Below, piece by piece: positions 1 through 12,900 of a DNA stretch of 64,000 nt (position 1 is its first letter; the number at the start of each line of letters is the position of its first letter). Position numbers and translations under genes: made by a program. This DNA comes from Glycine soja. Lineage: Eukaryota; Streptophyta; Magnoliopsida; Fabales; Fabaceae. The DNA is taken from the NCBI RefSeq assembly GCF_004193775.1, contig NC_041004.1, positions 30,218,411-30,282,410 on the forward strand. The letters run 5' to 3'. The notes beneath the pieces were generated by a model. That model was not told the DNA's origin and made no database searches. It saw only the letters and a program-made list of their open reading frames with translations.

Positions 1-37
1 AACTATTTTGTTGCTGCCTACATCACTTTTTTTTCTT

Positions 38-130
38 CTCCATTCCACCAACCTCTTCCTTCATGGCACCCTCATATCACCACCCACCACAACCACAAAC
101 ACCGTCATCCACCAACCCTCCTCCACTCCC
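38..130 (+). repeat. Left arm of a diverged inverted repeat (partner 1301-1390)
   Basis: The C-rich, pyrimidine-biased text here, with its central ACCACAACCACAAACAC, reappears as the reverse complement at 1301-1390. The surrounding CCTCC/CACC context matches over roughly 90 bases with small gaps. The arms could be the terminal inverted repeats of a 1.4-kb MULE-like element whose left edge lies outside the window, or two inverted copies of the same sequence. No target duplication can be checked. Confidence 0.45.
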
Positions 131-1300
131 ATCTCCACCTTCGTCCTTAAATCCCACACTGCCATCGTTGTCTTGCGTGGCTCCACGCGTCCTCTCCCAC
201 CAATAATCCTCGCACCACTAGCTTCTGAAATAACAACAATCACAATAGAAGGGGGGTTGAATAATGTGTTTATCAAAGATATATTAATTTTTTTTTATAA
301 CTTTTAAAGAAAATATATATAGAAATGTAGAAGAATGATGGGTCATCCACAGAAGAGAAAAACAAGTTTTAATAAAGACAAGTTTGGTCCTGTAGAGATT
401 TGATAATAGAGTCTTTTTAAAACAGTTTTTTTTTAAATAAACACTTGGTATAAAAGAAGTGACAGAGAGTATAAATATAACTCTTAATAAACCATAAAGG
501 AGAGAAGTAGAAACACTTGGTTTATACTGGTTCACTCAAACTGAGCTACGTCCGGTTCTCCTTTACTTAATAGTAAAAGGTTTCACTAATCAAAACTTGA
601 TTACAAAATAAGTATTCTGACATGTCACTTATGACTTTACAAGTATTGTTAATACCACTTCTGGCACTTTCTTAGACTCCCTTAATATAAGAAATCAAAG
701 TATTATTTAATACTAAGCCACCTAACTTTCACAAACAGTAGTTTGAATGAATACAAGTATTCAGTAACACTCAAAGAGTGAATAAACAATAAATTAAGTT
801 CAAATACAAAATGACTTTGTTTAACAAAGAATAAACAAATGAAAACTTTGTATTAGTCGTCCAGTAATTTTAGCTGAGTTTCACTTTAGATAAGTTCTTG
901 CTTTTTCGTCAATTTTTCTCTCTTTGCTTTTTGGGTAAAGACAACCTTTTATAATTTCAATGAAGGATCCGTTACGGGATTAGTGTCGATTCCTTGAAAA
1001 GGCAGTTGTCTCACAGTGGAAGATTAGGCTACGTGACGTGCTCTGATTCGCAAGGAATTGCACGATATTACAAATAACACTATGTGCTCCTTGTTCTTGG
1101 CAAAAGCGACCCTTAGAAAATATTTTGTGAATACCTTCTATTTTTTTTCTATTATATCCCTTCCTTAAATTCAAATGTTAGAAATTCAAAATAAAGATAG
1201 ACAAATTGAATTTATATAGGATAGAGTATTTTAGTGTTTTATTATTTTGCTTGCAAGTTTTTTTAGTTCTCGTAACAGAGATTTGGGGAAGAGGGGGAAA

Positions 1301-1390
1301 GGGAAGTGGAGGGTTGAAGGGTGTGTTTGTGGTTGTGGTGATTGGTGATAAATGGGTGTGTGGAGGATGAGATTGGTGGAGGGAAGATGA
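1301..1390 (-). repeat. Right arm of the diverged inverted repeat (partner 38-130)
   Basis: Read on the minus strand, this stretch aligns with 38-130. It is followed by an A-tract and a CT-rich microsatellite at about 1430-1465. It is the only visible partner of the left arm. Confidence 0.45.
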
Positions 1391-3567
1391 AGCAAAAAAA
1401 AAAAAAAATGTTGTCACAAGAGAAGTTGTTCTCTCTCACTCTTTCTTTCTCTCTCTCTCTCACTTTCTTTTCCTTAGAGAAAAAGGTGGATGTGGTTGAA
1501 AAAAAATGTTGCTGATGGAGGCAATTTTCAGTGGGGGTGAAAGGTGATTGCTGGGAGGAGGTGAGGAATTTGGTGTGAATGGCCTACAATACTAAAATTA
1601 ATCTAAGGGTCAGGAATCATGGTCCATAATGGATCATGGTCCATCGAAGCAGTGACCCTTTTTGAAATGTATGTTTTTATATTCTTGAAATACCTTTGTG
1701 GTTACATTCTAGATTAGGTGTTCCCGAAGCTTAAAAAAATGCAGGAAGTAACATTGGAGGTGCAGGAAGTAACTATTCAATGCCAACCAAGTCATCAATG
1801 GGTTCTTCCTTTATTTCTTGAGAGTGCTTGACAGAGTACCTTAGAGACAACTTTGCAAGGACCATCTTGCGGATGATTGATATGTAGATATCTGAGAGCC
1901 ATATATTAGAAATAAGATTGGAGAAGTGAAAATAAAAGTTTAAATATGATTATAGTTTCCCTAAAAATAAATTTTAAGTTAGTCTCTATTTAGGATTTAT
2001 TTATTTTTAATTACTAAAATTGATAAAATTTATATAAATTCCAAAAATGAATAAAATTAATAATAAAAAATCTTTTTTGAAGGTCAAAACTCAAAAACAT
2101 ATTTAAACTAAAAAGCAATATATCTTAGGAGTGTATGTTGGATGTGTGATATTGTACGAACATTTAATTTTGGATTAGATTTATAAAATACAAATAAAAA
2201 TATTTATATATAAACCTATTTCTTTCTTGTCACTTGTCAATGGCATTATAAATATTATCTGCTCATTTTTTTTGGGTCCCCTTTTATCAAATTTTGAATG
2301 TGGTGGGATTATTAGGTAATAAATCATTTTTCAGAAGTCAAAGATGCATTTAACACTTTGATTGGTTTGTATAGACTGACCCCAAATAGTACAGATTATT
2401 TAGTTGGATAATTGACTAAATTCTCCCCTTTAATTTTCTAGTTGACTTTGTTCTGTTTTTCCATATACTCTTTTCATTGAAAGATTTCTTTTGAAATATA
2501 TCAAATTTGACAATTAAACTTTGTTTGGTTGTGACTTGTGAGGAAAGAAGACGAAGAAATGAAACTGAATAGATGAGGGGAAAAAAGGAGAAAAAAAAGT
2601 AAAAAATAGAGTAAAAATAGAAGTCGTTTAGTGGTAGAGAAATAAATTAAAATAGAGGATAAATATTTAAATTAATGTTGTTTGGTATGCAAGAAAAAAT
2701 AATATTGAATAAAAAATATATTATTATTATTATTAAAGAAGAATAAAAGGGGATGGATAGCATAACCTATCATGCAACACATAATTATAACTGGATACAT
2801 TTGTTAGAGAGGAAAGGACATTTGTGTGGCTTGCAGTATATATCAGTACGTGGAGAAAAAAACATTTATACGCAAATCCACTCACTTTAGCATGAAAGTT
2901 TTTTCTCGTGAAACCCATAGTTTTTTTTTATATATATATATAAAAATTTCCTCATCTTTTATTCAATCAAACCACCATAAACCTTTCACTTTTCCTCTAT
3001 TTCCTCCTCTCCATTATTTCTACTCAACCAAATGAACTCCAAATGTGGAGGAGCCCTAACAACACATTGATCAAAATTTATCAAAAATTATAAAATCATG
3101 GACAAAATACATTAAATTGGGATAAAATTTACAAAATTTTGCATTTCTTAATAAATTTTAACTAATAATAAAGAATATATTAGAAAGAGTTTTTTTTTTT
3201 TCTTTTTAACAGCAGCGTATTAGAAATTTAGATAGCGTGTGTTAACAACAATTCGTATTATTACAATTAACGGTAGTTAAATGGGATGAATGACTTTTTG
3301 CTTAATTATAGCCCCCCCCCGTACGCATACAAGTGTTGAATATATATATATATATGCCCCACTGTTGTCTATTATTGTTAATTAATTAGATATTGATCGA
3401 CCTAGTATGCGTTTTATATTTCTCCTCGACAGTTATAACATGCATCATGCAGGCTTTCTTGGTATATTAGCAAAATTACATGTATCTTGTCATTTGAGTT
3501 GGTAAAGCAAGTTACACACGTATGAAATTGAAACATTTTTTTTTATTATTTCCAACCATATATTGCA

Positions 3568-3575
3568 TATAAATA
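3568..3575 (+). promoter_or_regulatory. Probable TATA box of the dioxygenase gene
   Basis: TATAAATA lies 105 bases upstream of the ATG at 3680. It is followed by an A/C-rich leader typical of plant 5' UTRs. Transcription would start near 3600. This is inferred from position and motif only. Confidence 0.55.
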
Positions 3576-3679
3576 TAGTTGTGCATGACATAAATTTCCC
3601 AAGAACCAAGTCAAGCAAAAAAATCTCAATTAGCAACACATAAACCTCAAAGCTGTATCCACTCTCTCAAGCAATTAAC

Positions 3680-5020
3680 ATGGCAACAACATTAATCCCC
3701 TCAGATCTCACTGAATTTGTGATGCTTCAAGGGAATGGAGTAAAGGGCCTCTCTGAAATGGGCCTAAAGAGCCTCCCAAGTCAATACATCCAACCTTTGG
3801 AAGAGATAATGATCAATGTTTTGCCACAAGAGTCCATTCCCATCATTGACATGTCCAATTGGGATGACCCGAAAGTGCAAGATTCAATTTGTGATGCAGC
3901 TGAGAAGTGGGGCTTCTTCCAAATCATCAATCATGGGGTGCCCCCTCAAGTGTTGGACAATGTCAAGGATGCAACTTATAGGTTTTATGGGTTGCCACCT
4001 GAGGAGAAGGTTAAGTACACAAAAGAGAATTCTTCAACAAAGCATGTGAGGTATGGGTCTAGCTTTAGCCCTGAAGCAGAGAAAGCCCTAGAGTGGAAGG
4101 ATTATCTCAGCCTCTTCTATGTTTCTGAGGATGAGGCTGCAACAACATGGCCCCCTGCATGCAGGTAAAATTAAATCTCAACCTTGTTTCAATTAAATAA
4201 CAATATCAAAGTACCACATTTTTTAAAAATAAAAATGAGTATACTCGTATGTTACAAATTAAAATACAAAAATTAGTCTCACTATTCTCAGTCTTTTAAT
4301 TGGATATTAGTTATCATTATTATCTTTCTGCTTTCTTTTAAATATGTGTTTTATAGACTACTATGCAACTAGTAATTTTTTCCTACTATTTCGAACTTAT
4401 CTACTTTTATCTTTATCAATATACTTGATATTCTTAGCTAACTATCGATCTATTTCAATATATTTTCTTTTATCTCTATTTCTAAATTGAATTTCAATTG
4501 TTTTTTTAATAAATTGGTAATATTTAAAATATTAATGTATCACAATTTAAATTATTCATTGTAAATAAAAAATAAAATTTATACATATTCAAAGATATTT
4601 ACTATGAATTTTAATTATATAATATAATTTATATGTTAAAAATATTTATTTATTATATACTTTAATACATAAGAATAAAAATTTATCATAGGGCTAAAAT
4701 ATTAGATGCCCAATATTCTTTTAAAATATTCTGAATTTGTAATCTCACCTTTAGTGTTGCTCGTGATGCATATATTGATCTATCTGACGGGTTGGAGTAC
4801 TAATTGTATTTGTAATTTTTATTTAATAAAGTTAGTTTTCTTGGTTGAAAAATAAAGGTTGCTCGTGAAAACAAAGCTCCTTCAATTATATTTTTTAAGA
4901 CAAAAGTAACAAACTTGCCATTTTATTTTAACTTTCTTAGTATATTATCGTTTCAGTCAAGCATAGTCTTGACTTACTGTGAGGTTGTTTGTTATAAGAA
5001 TTGAATATCACTCCTCCTTT

Positions 5021-5067
<47 letters not shown>

Positions 5068-5980
5068 GATTAATACATAAAAAAGTCAACCAGTGACAAA
5101 AGATATGGATGTTTAAATAGTGGGAGGATACTTCAAAAGTTCAAAAGTTATATGTAGTTATATGTAATATTTTTTTTAAGTATTGATTTTTTTAAAATTC
5201 TCACTAATAATTAACTTAATAAACTGACAAAACTAAATATACTCCCTTTTTTACAAAGCAGAATTCAGTTCCCGGATACATCAAACATTTTTTTGGGTTG
5301 TATTCTCAATTGAATTTTCATGTTTAATATTTTAAATTGGAGGTTTACCAACTAAAGAGTGAAACAAGTAAACAAATTTGATTGGATGACTCTTAATTTG
5401 AAGGGATGAAGCACTGGAATACATGAAGAGGTCTGAAATCTTTATCAAACGACTTTTAAATGTGCTAATGAAGAGGCTAAATGTAAGTGAAATTGATGAG
5501 ACAAATGAATCAATATTTATGGGTTCAAAAAGGATCAATCTCAATTATTATCCTGTTTGCCCTAATCATGACCTAACGGTAGCAATAGGGCGACACTCTG
5601 ATGTCTCAACTCTAACCGTTCTCCTCCAAGATGAAACCGGTGGCCTCTACGTCCGAGCACCGAACCACCACGACTGGATTCATGTGCCACCCGTCTTCGG
5701 TGCTATAGTGATCAATATAGGTGATGCACTCCAAATACTGAGCAATGGGCGATACAAGAGTATTGAGCATCGTGTGTCTGCCAACGGAAGCAAGAGTAGG
5801 GTTTCAATGCCTATTTTTGTAAACCCTAGACCCTCAGATGTTATTGGCCCTTTGCCTCAAGTGCTTGCTAGTGGTGAGAAGGCCATGTATAAAAATGTGT
5901 TGTATTCGGATTATGTGAAGCATTTCTTCAGGAAAGCTCATGATGGAAAGTTGACAATTGACTATGCCAAGATATGCTGA
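3680..5980 (+). CDS. 2-oxoglutarate/Fe(II)-dependent dioxygenase, feruloyl-CoA 6'-hydroxylase-like
   Basis: Two exons, 3680-4164 and 5404-5980, join at AG|GTAAAA and TTGAAG|G and give 353 residues, close to the usual 2-ODD length of about 360. The N-terminal DIOX_N part (about 50-160) contains the [14 protein letters not shown] signature. The C-terminal 2OG-FeII domain contains NYYP, the iron ligands H225, D227 and H284, and the 2-oxoglutarate-binding R294/S296 (RVS). The end, with FFRKAHDGK and YAKIC, is typical of the F6'H1 clade, which ortho-hydroxylates feruloyl-CoA on the way to scopoletin and other coumarins in the cytosol. The 1.24-kb intron holds a (TA)20 microsatellite. A possible polyadenylation signal AATAAA is at 6122. 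All catalytic residues are present and no break is seen, so the gene looks functional. The substrate is inferred from family resemblance; another coumaroyl/feruloyl-CoA hydroxylase is possible. Confidence 0.9.
5023..5062. repeat. (TA)20 microsatellite in the dioxygenase intron
   Basis: Twenty uninterrupted TA dinucleotides lie in the single intron, about 340 bases before the splice acceptor. They are likely length-polymorphic. Confidence 0.95.
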
Positions 5981-6129
5981 GCTTAATTCCTTTGGGAGGT
6001 ACTACAGCAATGCAGATATTTGAAGAGATTTAATCATGATATGATGCAAATTATTTATTCAAACTTTTCTGCATTATATAACTTACGTTGAAGAATATTA
6101 TTTAGATGCATGTGTGTTCAAAATAAAGT

Positions 6130-7367
6130 GGCTTTGAGGGTTAGTTTTATATTATTAGGATGGTGAAAATCCCACAAGTCAAAAAGTTCCGTAATCTGTT
6201 TTTCTTTTTTCTTTTTAATCATTTCAATGTACTTTACAACTGTTATACACATGGACACATTGTTGTAACTAGAATTGATATTTTTTCTTTTATAAGATAT
6301 TATAAGAGATACTAGTTAGTACAACATCATAGTAAACATTTTTACTTTATTGCAACATCAATTGGAAATTAACCGTATCTAAAAGTTAATGATAACATTT
6401 TTTTATATGTTTAAGGTAATGATTTTTCTCACCTTATAGACAGATAACAAGCAATTATTAGAAAAACCTAATAAAGAAGAAATTTTGACCTAGCCTTTTT
6501 TACTAAAAATTAAAATTAAAAATAACTTCAAAATAAAATAAATCCATCACCTATGAACCAATTTGCCCACTCAGCATCCAAATTATATATCTCATTCATT
6601 ATCACTCTCAAATCGTACATAGTACATATATTAAATTATTTTCTAGTCCCCTCTTATTAATTCTCTAAGTTCTCTTTAATAATTTTTTATTAGAATATGT
6701 TATCTAAAAGTGAAAATTTTCTTTATTTTTTACTTCTATTTGAAAATTATATTTAGTTTCTCATACAATATTGCTTTTGCAAGATTGCAAGCTTTTCTCG
6801 TTTTTATTGTTACTCTTATTACTTTGTGCTATGAGTTTCTTTTATTATGTTACCAACATTTTTCATCTTGCATTTTTTATCCCGAATTTTTCATTGTCTA
6901 AACATCTAGTAGTTGTAATTATTATCTTTATTGCATCCCTAATGTCCATTATATCTTCTTGCATTTTGTATGTTCTTTCTTTTTAATGTGTATTAAAAGT
7001 TTTTGCATTGCATTATTATTGTGAAACACTTTTTTTCTTTTTCTTTTTTATGTTTTGCATTCTTATTTATTAACTTTCTTTGATATTAGACTGCCATTGC
7101 TGTAGTAATAGAATTATGCATCCCACTCAAAATCCCATATTGCTTAGCTTTGTTAAAAATACCCCATATGTTCCTATATAAGATTCAATCACTTGATTCA
7201 TTAAGATTAAGAAAAGTGATCAATTTAGTTGATAACAATGTATTTGTTCTAATTTTTTCCTTCAAAACCATCATTGTCATTAATACTCATCACTCTCTTA
7301 TAACTATTTGATATAGTACAATTAATTAAGGATATTTTATTATAAAAATAATTAATACAAAAGAACA
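6130..7367. other. Intergenic AT-rich DNA
   Basis: After the dioxygenase 3' end there is no supported gene. The small open frames near 6710-6990 are F/L/I-rich and come from T-tracts. No clear repeat or element end was seen before the LTR at 7373. Confidence 0.6.
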
Positions 7368-7372
7368 AGCAT

Positions 7373-9028
7373 TGTTGAATCCACATCCCTGATTTTAATT
7401 ATGACAAACCATTAGCAATGTAAATTGAAAGGATGATGACTTTAGTTATGGCTAAGATTTTGCTTAAGTGTTTTATTGTTTATTACTTTAAGAAGCATAT
7501 ATGAACAACAATGCCTTATATAAAAGATTCATCAAAAGCAACTTGAAGAGCTTCGTGAACTAGAATGAAGCTATGTAGAGTCTATATCAGAATGATGAAG
7601 ACCTTGAGTTTGAGTATGTGAAAAATCAGAATGGTTCAAAAAGACTCAGAATGCATCCCTTGGACAATATCAGAAGACTGAAGTCTAGCAGTTCTTCACT
7701 TTCCATATGTTGCCACAATCACTGAAGGCACATCAGAAAGTAAGAACTAACTGCATAAGAAGATACAAGATTGTTGAATGATGAAGTCGTTGTCCATGAG
7801 AAGCACTGATGAGAAGCATAAGAACAAAGGATTGAAGAACACTACTGAGTCTAACATGGACAATACACTAACACGTCAATGACTGAACTTTCATTAAGTC
7901 ATTCTAAAGTAATCAACCTTAGAATGCTTAAGAGTTGTGAATAAGTGTTAAGAATGATGAAGATGTGTTACTTTAGAATAAAATATCAATATGAACTTCA
8001 TCAAAGAAATTCAACAAGCATGGATTCATTTTCAATAAACATCCAAATGACTATTATGATGGTTCTTCAGAATGCCCATCAGAAATGTTTCTTAGAATGA
8101 TCCCGCATGTTGTCACTTTATGACAGTTATAAAGTGCACCTACTAGCTCCAAAAGCTTGTCAGTTGTGTGGAGCCCACTACAATGACCTTTTTGGGAGCT
8201 TTATGAGGCATTTTCGATGGCTATGAAGAATAAGTTGAAGCATTCCAAAAACAATAATAACAAGAGAAGATATGTGAGTGAGAAATATGCATTTTAGCTT
8301 CAACCCTTTCCGTGAGAGTAACCCACTTCTGATTTATGCTTACAAAGTCTGTAATATTCTTAGATAGAAGTCTGAGAGTTAATTCCAGAGTGGAATCCCT
8401 CTTGTAAGGTAAAAATATTACTTCTGTGCAATAAAAAATAGATCCATTTTTGTGTAAAAGACCAACAATGCTTGGCAAAAGTGAAACCCAATGGTGTAGT
8501 TGGTCTACTCGAGGCTAGGATTGAAGTCTAGTGGGGAACTAGCAGGTTGTTGAAACTAGTAGTTGTTGGTCCAGTTGTGAATTGGTTATGTTAGTGAAAT
8601 CTCATCTTGAAGGGTGAGGACTGGTCATAACCCAAGGTTAGGGTGAACCAATATAAAAAATTTTGTGCACTCTTCTTCCTTATCTCTCTACTTTGCTTTG
8701 CACAGATTTGAAAATTTTTGTTTGTCTAAACATTAAACCTGTTAATCTTTCTAATCAACAATTGAACTAAACTCATTTTTATCAAAAGGTTTTAAGAGAA
8801 CAATTTCCTTTGAAACAAAAGCTTTAAACTGTAAAAGATTTTTTTTCTAGAATTGTTTGCATTTTCATTATGAGTAACTTTTATTTCCATTATGAGCTCA
8901 TAACAATTCTTCATTTTGAACTAGTTCATTCTAAACTATAATAAAAAACCTTTTCATTTTCAAAGGAAGCTTAAAAGTTTTCAAAACCCCAATTCAACCC
9001 CCCTTCTTGTGGTATTTTTGTCACATCA
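7373..9028 (+). mobile_element. Solo LTR (Copia/SIRE-like in appearance) with 5-bp TSD
   Basis: The sequence starts TGTTGAATCC and ends GTCACATCA, so it has TG...CA termini. It is flanked on both sides by AGCAT (7368-7372 and 9029-9033), the 5-bp target duplication expected for an LTR retrotransposon. Length is 1656 bp. A run of C residues (AATTCAACCCCCC) near the right end and a TATAAAAAATT at about 8652 resemble legume Copia LTRs. No internal gag-pol lies next to it, so it is a solo LTR left by recombination between two LTRs. Orientation is inferred from the C-run near the end. Family assignment is from general resemblance only. Confidence 0.8.
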
Positions 9029-9033
9029 AGCAT

Positions 9034-10284
9034 CACTCTTAATTTGGGTCCTATAAATAAGAATAGAGGAAGTTATAACTCAATATCTTTCATAAAATGA
9101 TCAACTTATAGAAAAATTATCTTTGAACAAATAAAACAATTGGTTTCTTTTAGTAATATTTTGTATAGATTTATAGTTTCTATTTTTGTTAATGATACAT
9201 CTATACTTAGTTAACTTATTTAAGCACCTATAATGTGTAATTCATATAACCAAGTATTTTCTAAGAATTTTTCATGTGTGACTCAAGTATATATTTTTGA
9301 AGTATTTTGAATAATATATATGCTTTGACAATAATGAAATTTTCTTTTCACTTTTAATTTTTTTTATACTTTCTTCTCCTTTGATCAGGCAACCTATTAC
9401 TCAACCATTAATTTTAGATCCACAACGAACGACAGTCACAACACTTGTATATAACGACTTAGTCTATTGAACGAATTGCTACAAATTGGGTAGATCCTTT
9501 TATAGAAACGAACACCACATCTTTAGGGACTAGGTAGAGAAATAAATACTCGCTATCAAAAGTGGTTTCTAGGGAAGAGAAAGGGAAATGTACCTTACGT
9601 AACGACAAACAAGATTGCGAGGTGGTGGAGCAACAAATATCTCTAACACCCACGCTGGAATTATCTTCTTACCACATGGACTTTATCTTTTATTTTAAAA
9701 TTTGAAAACCCTATTGTCTTGGTAGGTTGCCCTTTGAAATCATAGTCACTACTTATATTTAGGGGAAATCTGAATGGCTAGAAAAACTTCTCCCATCATG
9801 GGAAACATTGTCCACCTCCCATGTTAGAAGCCGCCTATGCATGTGGCAGTGTGCATGAAAAGTAAATAATGTGCATCAGAGACTATTGTAAAAAAATATT
9901 GGGTAGCATGCAATTTGGAAAACTAGTAAACACATAGAATTGGGTGACGAGTTTTCATCAGGTTAACACCAAGTTGGCTGGTTTTCATGGGATCGATTGC
10001 ATAACCAATCCAACTAGGTGTCCGGACTGACCATGGCACCAAGTTCCAGTTGAATTGGTCGGATCGATTAGCCTTATTTTAATAACGTTGGTCCAATCTA
10101 AAACAATTTGGATTGAATCGTGTGTAATTTAGTCTTATATTTATTTTTCTTTAGAGAAAGTACTAAATAAATAGTAATATATATGAGGGAAATATGGATA
10201 AGTGAAAAAAGGTGGTTTATAGCAGTTAAAGGGTAAATAGGTCTAGAAAAAATGAAAACCAAATGTGAGTTTTGTATATGTTAA
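9034..10284. other. Intergenic DNA without recognised features
   Basis: AT-rich with scattered short open frames, none with family resemblance or coding character. Nothing else was recognised. Confidence 0.5.
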
Positions 10285-11090
10285 GGTCTTGGCCATTGGT
10301 CAATCATTAGTATTACACTTGAATCTTATTGGATATTGGTCAATCATTAGTACTACACTTAGTTCTTATTGGGCTTTGGTCGACCATTAGTGTTACATTT
10401 GGGTTTTATTGGACATTGATCAATTATTAGTGTTATGATTGAGCCTTGGTCCATACTTAAACCTAATTGGGTCTTGGTTAAGCATTAATGTTATATTTGG
10501 GTCTAATTGACCCTTATCAATCATTACAATTGTCACTAATTGGACTTTGGTCAATCACTAGTGTAATGCCTAGACGTATTGTGCCTTGGTGAATCATTAG
10601 TATTACACTTAAGTTTTATTCGGTTATGATCAATCATTGGTTTTATACTTGACCCTTATTAGGCCTTAACGAATCATTAATGTTACACTTTTACTTAATT
10701 GTGCCTTAATAAATCATTAGTGTTTCAGTTTTATCTTATTGAGTCTTAATCAATCATTAGTGTTACAATTGGATCTTATTGAACCTTTGTCAACCATGGT
10801 TGTTACACTTGATCATTATTAAACCTTAGTCAATCATCAATGTTACACTTTAACCTAATTCAGTCTAGCCCAATCATTAGTGTTAAAGTTTGACTTTATT
10901 GGGCCCTGTGTCTTGATTAATTATTAGTGTTATACTTTAAATCATACAATGTCTTTGTTATTCATTAGTGTCACACTTAGAACTTATTAGCATTAATAAA
11001 TTATTAGTGTTATATTTAGAACTAATTATGCTTTGGTCAATTACTAATGTTATATTGGATTCTATTGGGCCTTAATGAGGCACCAATGTA
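10285..11090. repeat. Degenerate minisatellite, 40-bp period, about 19-20 units
   Basis: The phrase CAATCATTAG recurs at 10301, 10341, 10381 (CGACCATTAG), 10421 (CAATTATTAG), 10591, 10631, 10671, 10711, 10751, 10791, 10831 and 10871, mostly exactly 40 bases apart. Each is followed by TGTTACACTT and a CTTATTGG-like segment. Units in the middle and at the right end are more diverged and vary by a few bases. There is no open frame across it. It lies between the solo LTR and a CACTA-like fragment. Confidence 0.9.
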
Positions 11091-11469
11091 ACGTTCATAT
11101 TGAACTTTTAGCATTGTATTTTTATTCTTATTTATTATTTCTATTATATATCAATATTTATTATATTTCTAATTTTAATATTATGGGCTCATTTAGTACC
11201 CACAAACATTATAGATTGATTATTGTTTATATTATTAATTACATAAACTATTTATCACATTATTAATATTGATTTTTTTTCAATTTCATAACAAACCTAC
11301 ATGTTTACATTAGGTGTTTTCTTCTATTTTTTAAATTAAAAAAATAAAATCTATAATATAAAAAAATCTATTCTAAGTGATTTTATAATTTTTTTGGTTT
11401 TATTATTATCATTATTATTAGTTGTAATTAAATATGGAATATTTAAAATATTTTTTTTGGTTAATAAAT

Positions 11470-11910
11470 ATTTATAATTACAATTAAAAATAGCTATAGC
11501 ATGATCGATGAACTTCAAAGCCATCTAGCGATGGACTCTTTTTGTCGTTACATTTAAGAGAAATATTTGTTTATCAGCGATCAGATTAAATATCGTTGAT
11601 GCTTTAAACTAAATTTACAATGTTAGCCACCAAAATGTTTCGATCGCTGAATTAATCATAAATTTCTCGAAAAATCGATCACCAACATACTAATGTGAAT
11701 TTTATTTTAAAAGGAAACCAAATAGCAACTAACTTAGCAACCTACTAGTTTGTACGGAATGCTTTGATCGCTTATTTTGTGGTTGTGTTGGGATAATGAA
11801 TGATCAATTATATTATCAATGGCTAAATCAGTCACAGTTTGTGACAAATCTGTTTCGGTCACTAATTTCAATTGCTATTTTGCATTTTTCTAATAGTTTG
11901 GAAAATCACG
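11470..11910. mobile_element. Possible CACTA (En/Spm) subterminal remnant
   Basis: Short motifs of the type TTGTCGTTAC, ATCGATCACCAAC and CGGTCACTAATTTC recur in both orientations. They lead to TTTTTCTAATAGT at about 11887-11899, which reads on the other strand like a mutated CACTA-type terminus. No second end and no transposase were found. This is weak evidence, based on the look of CACTA subterminal repeats. Confidence 0.3.
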
Positions 11911-12900
11911 AGTCATATTCATATAGGAAATAAAAATATGAAAGTACAATAAGTCTCCTAATTGGATGGAGCATTACATCGGTTATCAGTGGCGGACCCA
12001 AGACCCTAGATCAGTGAGAACAAATTATAAAAAATAAAATCAAAGGGTTCAACTATATAAATGTATATGGAATAAAATGCAAAAATATAAGATTTTATTT
12101 ACAATTTTTAATTTAAAAGGAAATTTATTAGTGAATTTTAAAAAATGAGAGGTACAAGTGCACACCCTTACCATAGTGTAGCTCAGTCACTGTCTCTTTA
12201 AGTACTTGATATATATGCTACATGAAGGCTTCTGATTAATTTATTTAGATGACTACAAAGCTGGAGAAAATAAGTAGACAACTTTGCACCCGGTTTAACT
12301 TTATTGGAAATACATCATACTCCATAACTTGTTTTCAAATTGATTGTGACTCTGATTTCAGCTTTAATTCTTCTCAAAGGTTAACACCTGAAATTCAAGA
12401 ATTTCATTACATTTGTAGTCTAATTTGGAACTTTAAATAATATAGCAAGATGATATTAAAAAAATCGGACAATAGTCGAAGCTAGCGACAATTAATTAAG
12501 GATGTTTAATTATCTATTAAAAGATTATTGTACATGTTTTTGTTCCCTACATATTTTTCTTTGGAGATAATTTTGTTTGGGACAAAATGTGAAATGAATT
12601 ATGATTAATTTTTACATTCACCTAATGAAGATTCAAAAAGTTCTATTCTTTTTTATTTTGTGGGGAAAAAACTTCATTTTAGCATTCAAAGAAAAATATA
12701 TTATTATTAATTTTGAAGAGGAAAAACTATATTATTAATTTTGAAGGGCAAAACTTCATGTACTTGTGAAATAATTCATGAAAAACATAAGACAAAAGAA
12801 TAAATTATATATGATTCTCTAAAAAACATAAAACTATTATTTAGAACAATAAGCATTTTGTGTCCTATAGTAAAGTGTGGAGAATTAAATAAATCCAAAT
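11911..12900. other. Intergenic DNA downstream of the receptor kinase gene
   Basis: AT-rich. A 63-codon open frame at 12249-12440 (+) has no recognisable domain and is not supported. The last 100-200 bases before 12901 should hold the 3' UTR of the minus-strand kinase gene. Confidence 0.5.

Larger units (their letters stand above)
1..3560. other. Gene-poor AT-rich stretch at the left edge
   Basis: No convincing gene is seen. Short open frames here are low-complexity, being rich in T/P/S or F. A diverged inverted repeat pairs about 38-130 with 1301-1390 (listed separately). The stretch near 510-960 (a phrase like GGTTCACTCAAACTGAGC followed by AT-rich text) resembles worn LTR sequence, but no ends could be set. 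Runs such as C(10) near 3312 and TA near 3343 are simple repeats. The last 200 bases before 3680 act as the promoter and leader of the dioxygenase gene. Confidence 0.6.

Noticed and set aside
8..307. 99-codon open frame at the left edge
   Set aside because: T/P/S-rich low complexity; also open on the other strand; part of the inverted C-rich segment.
510..960. LTR-like text resembling Copia LTR interior
   Set aside because: No TG/CA ends or target duplication could be placed, so not listed as an element.
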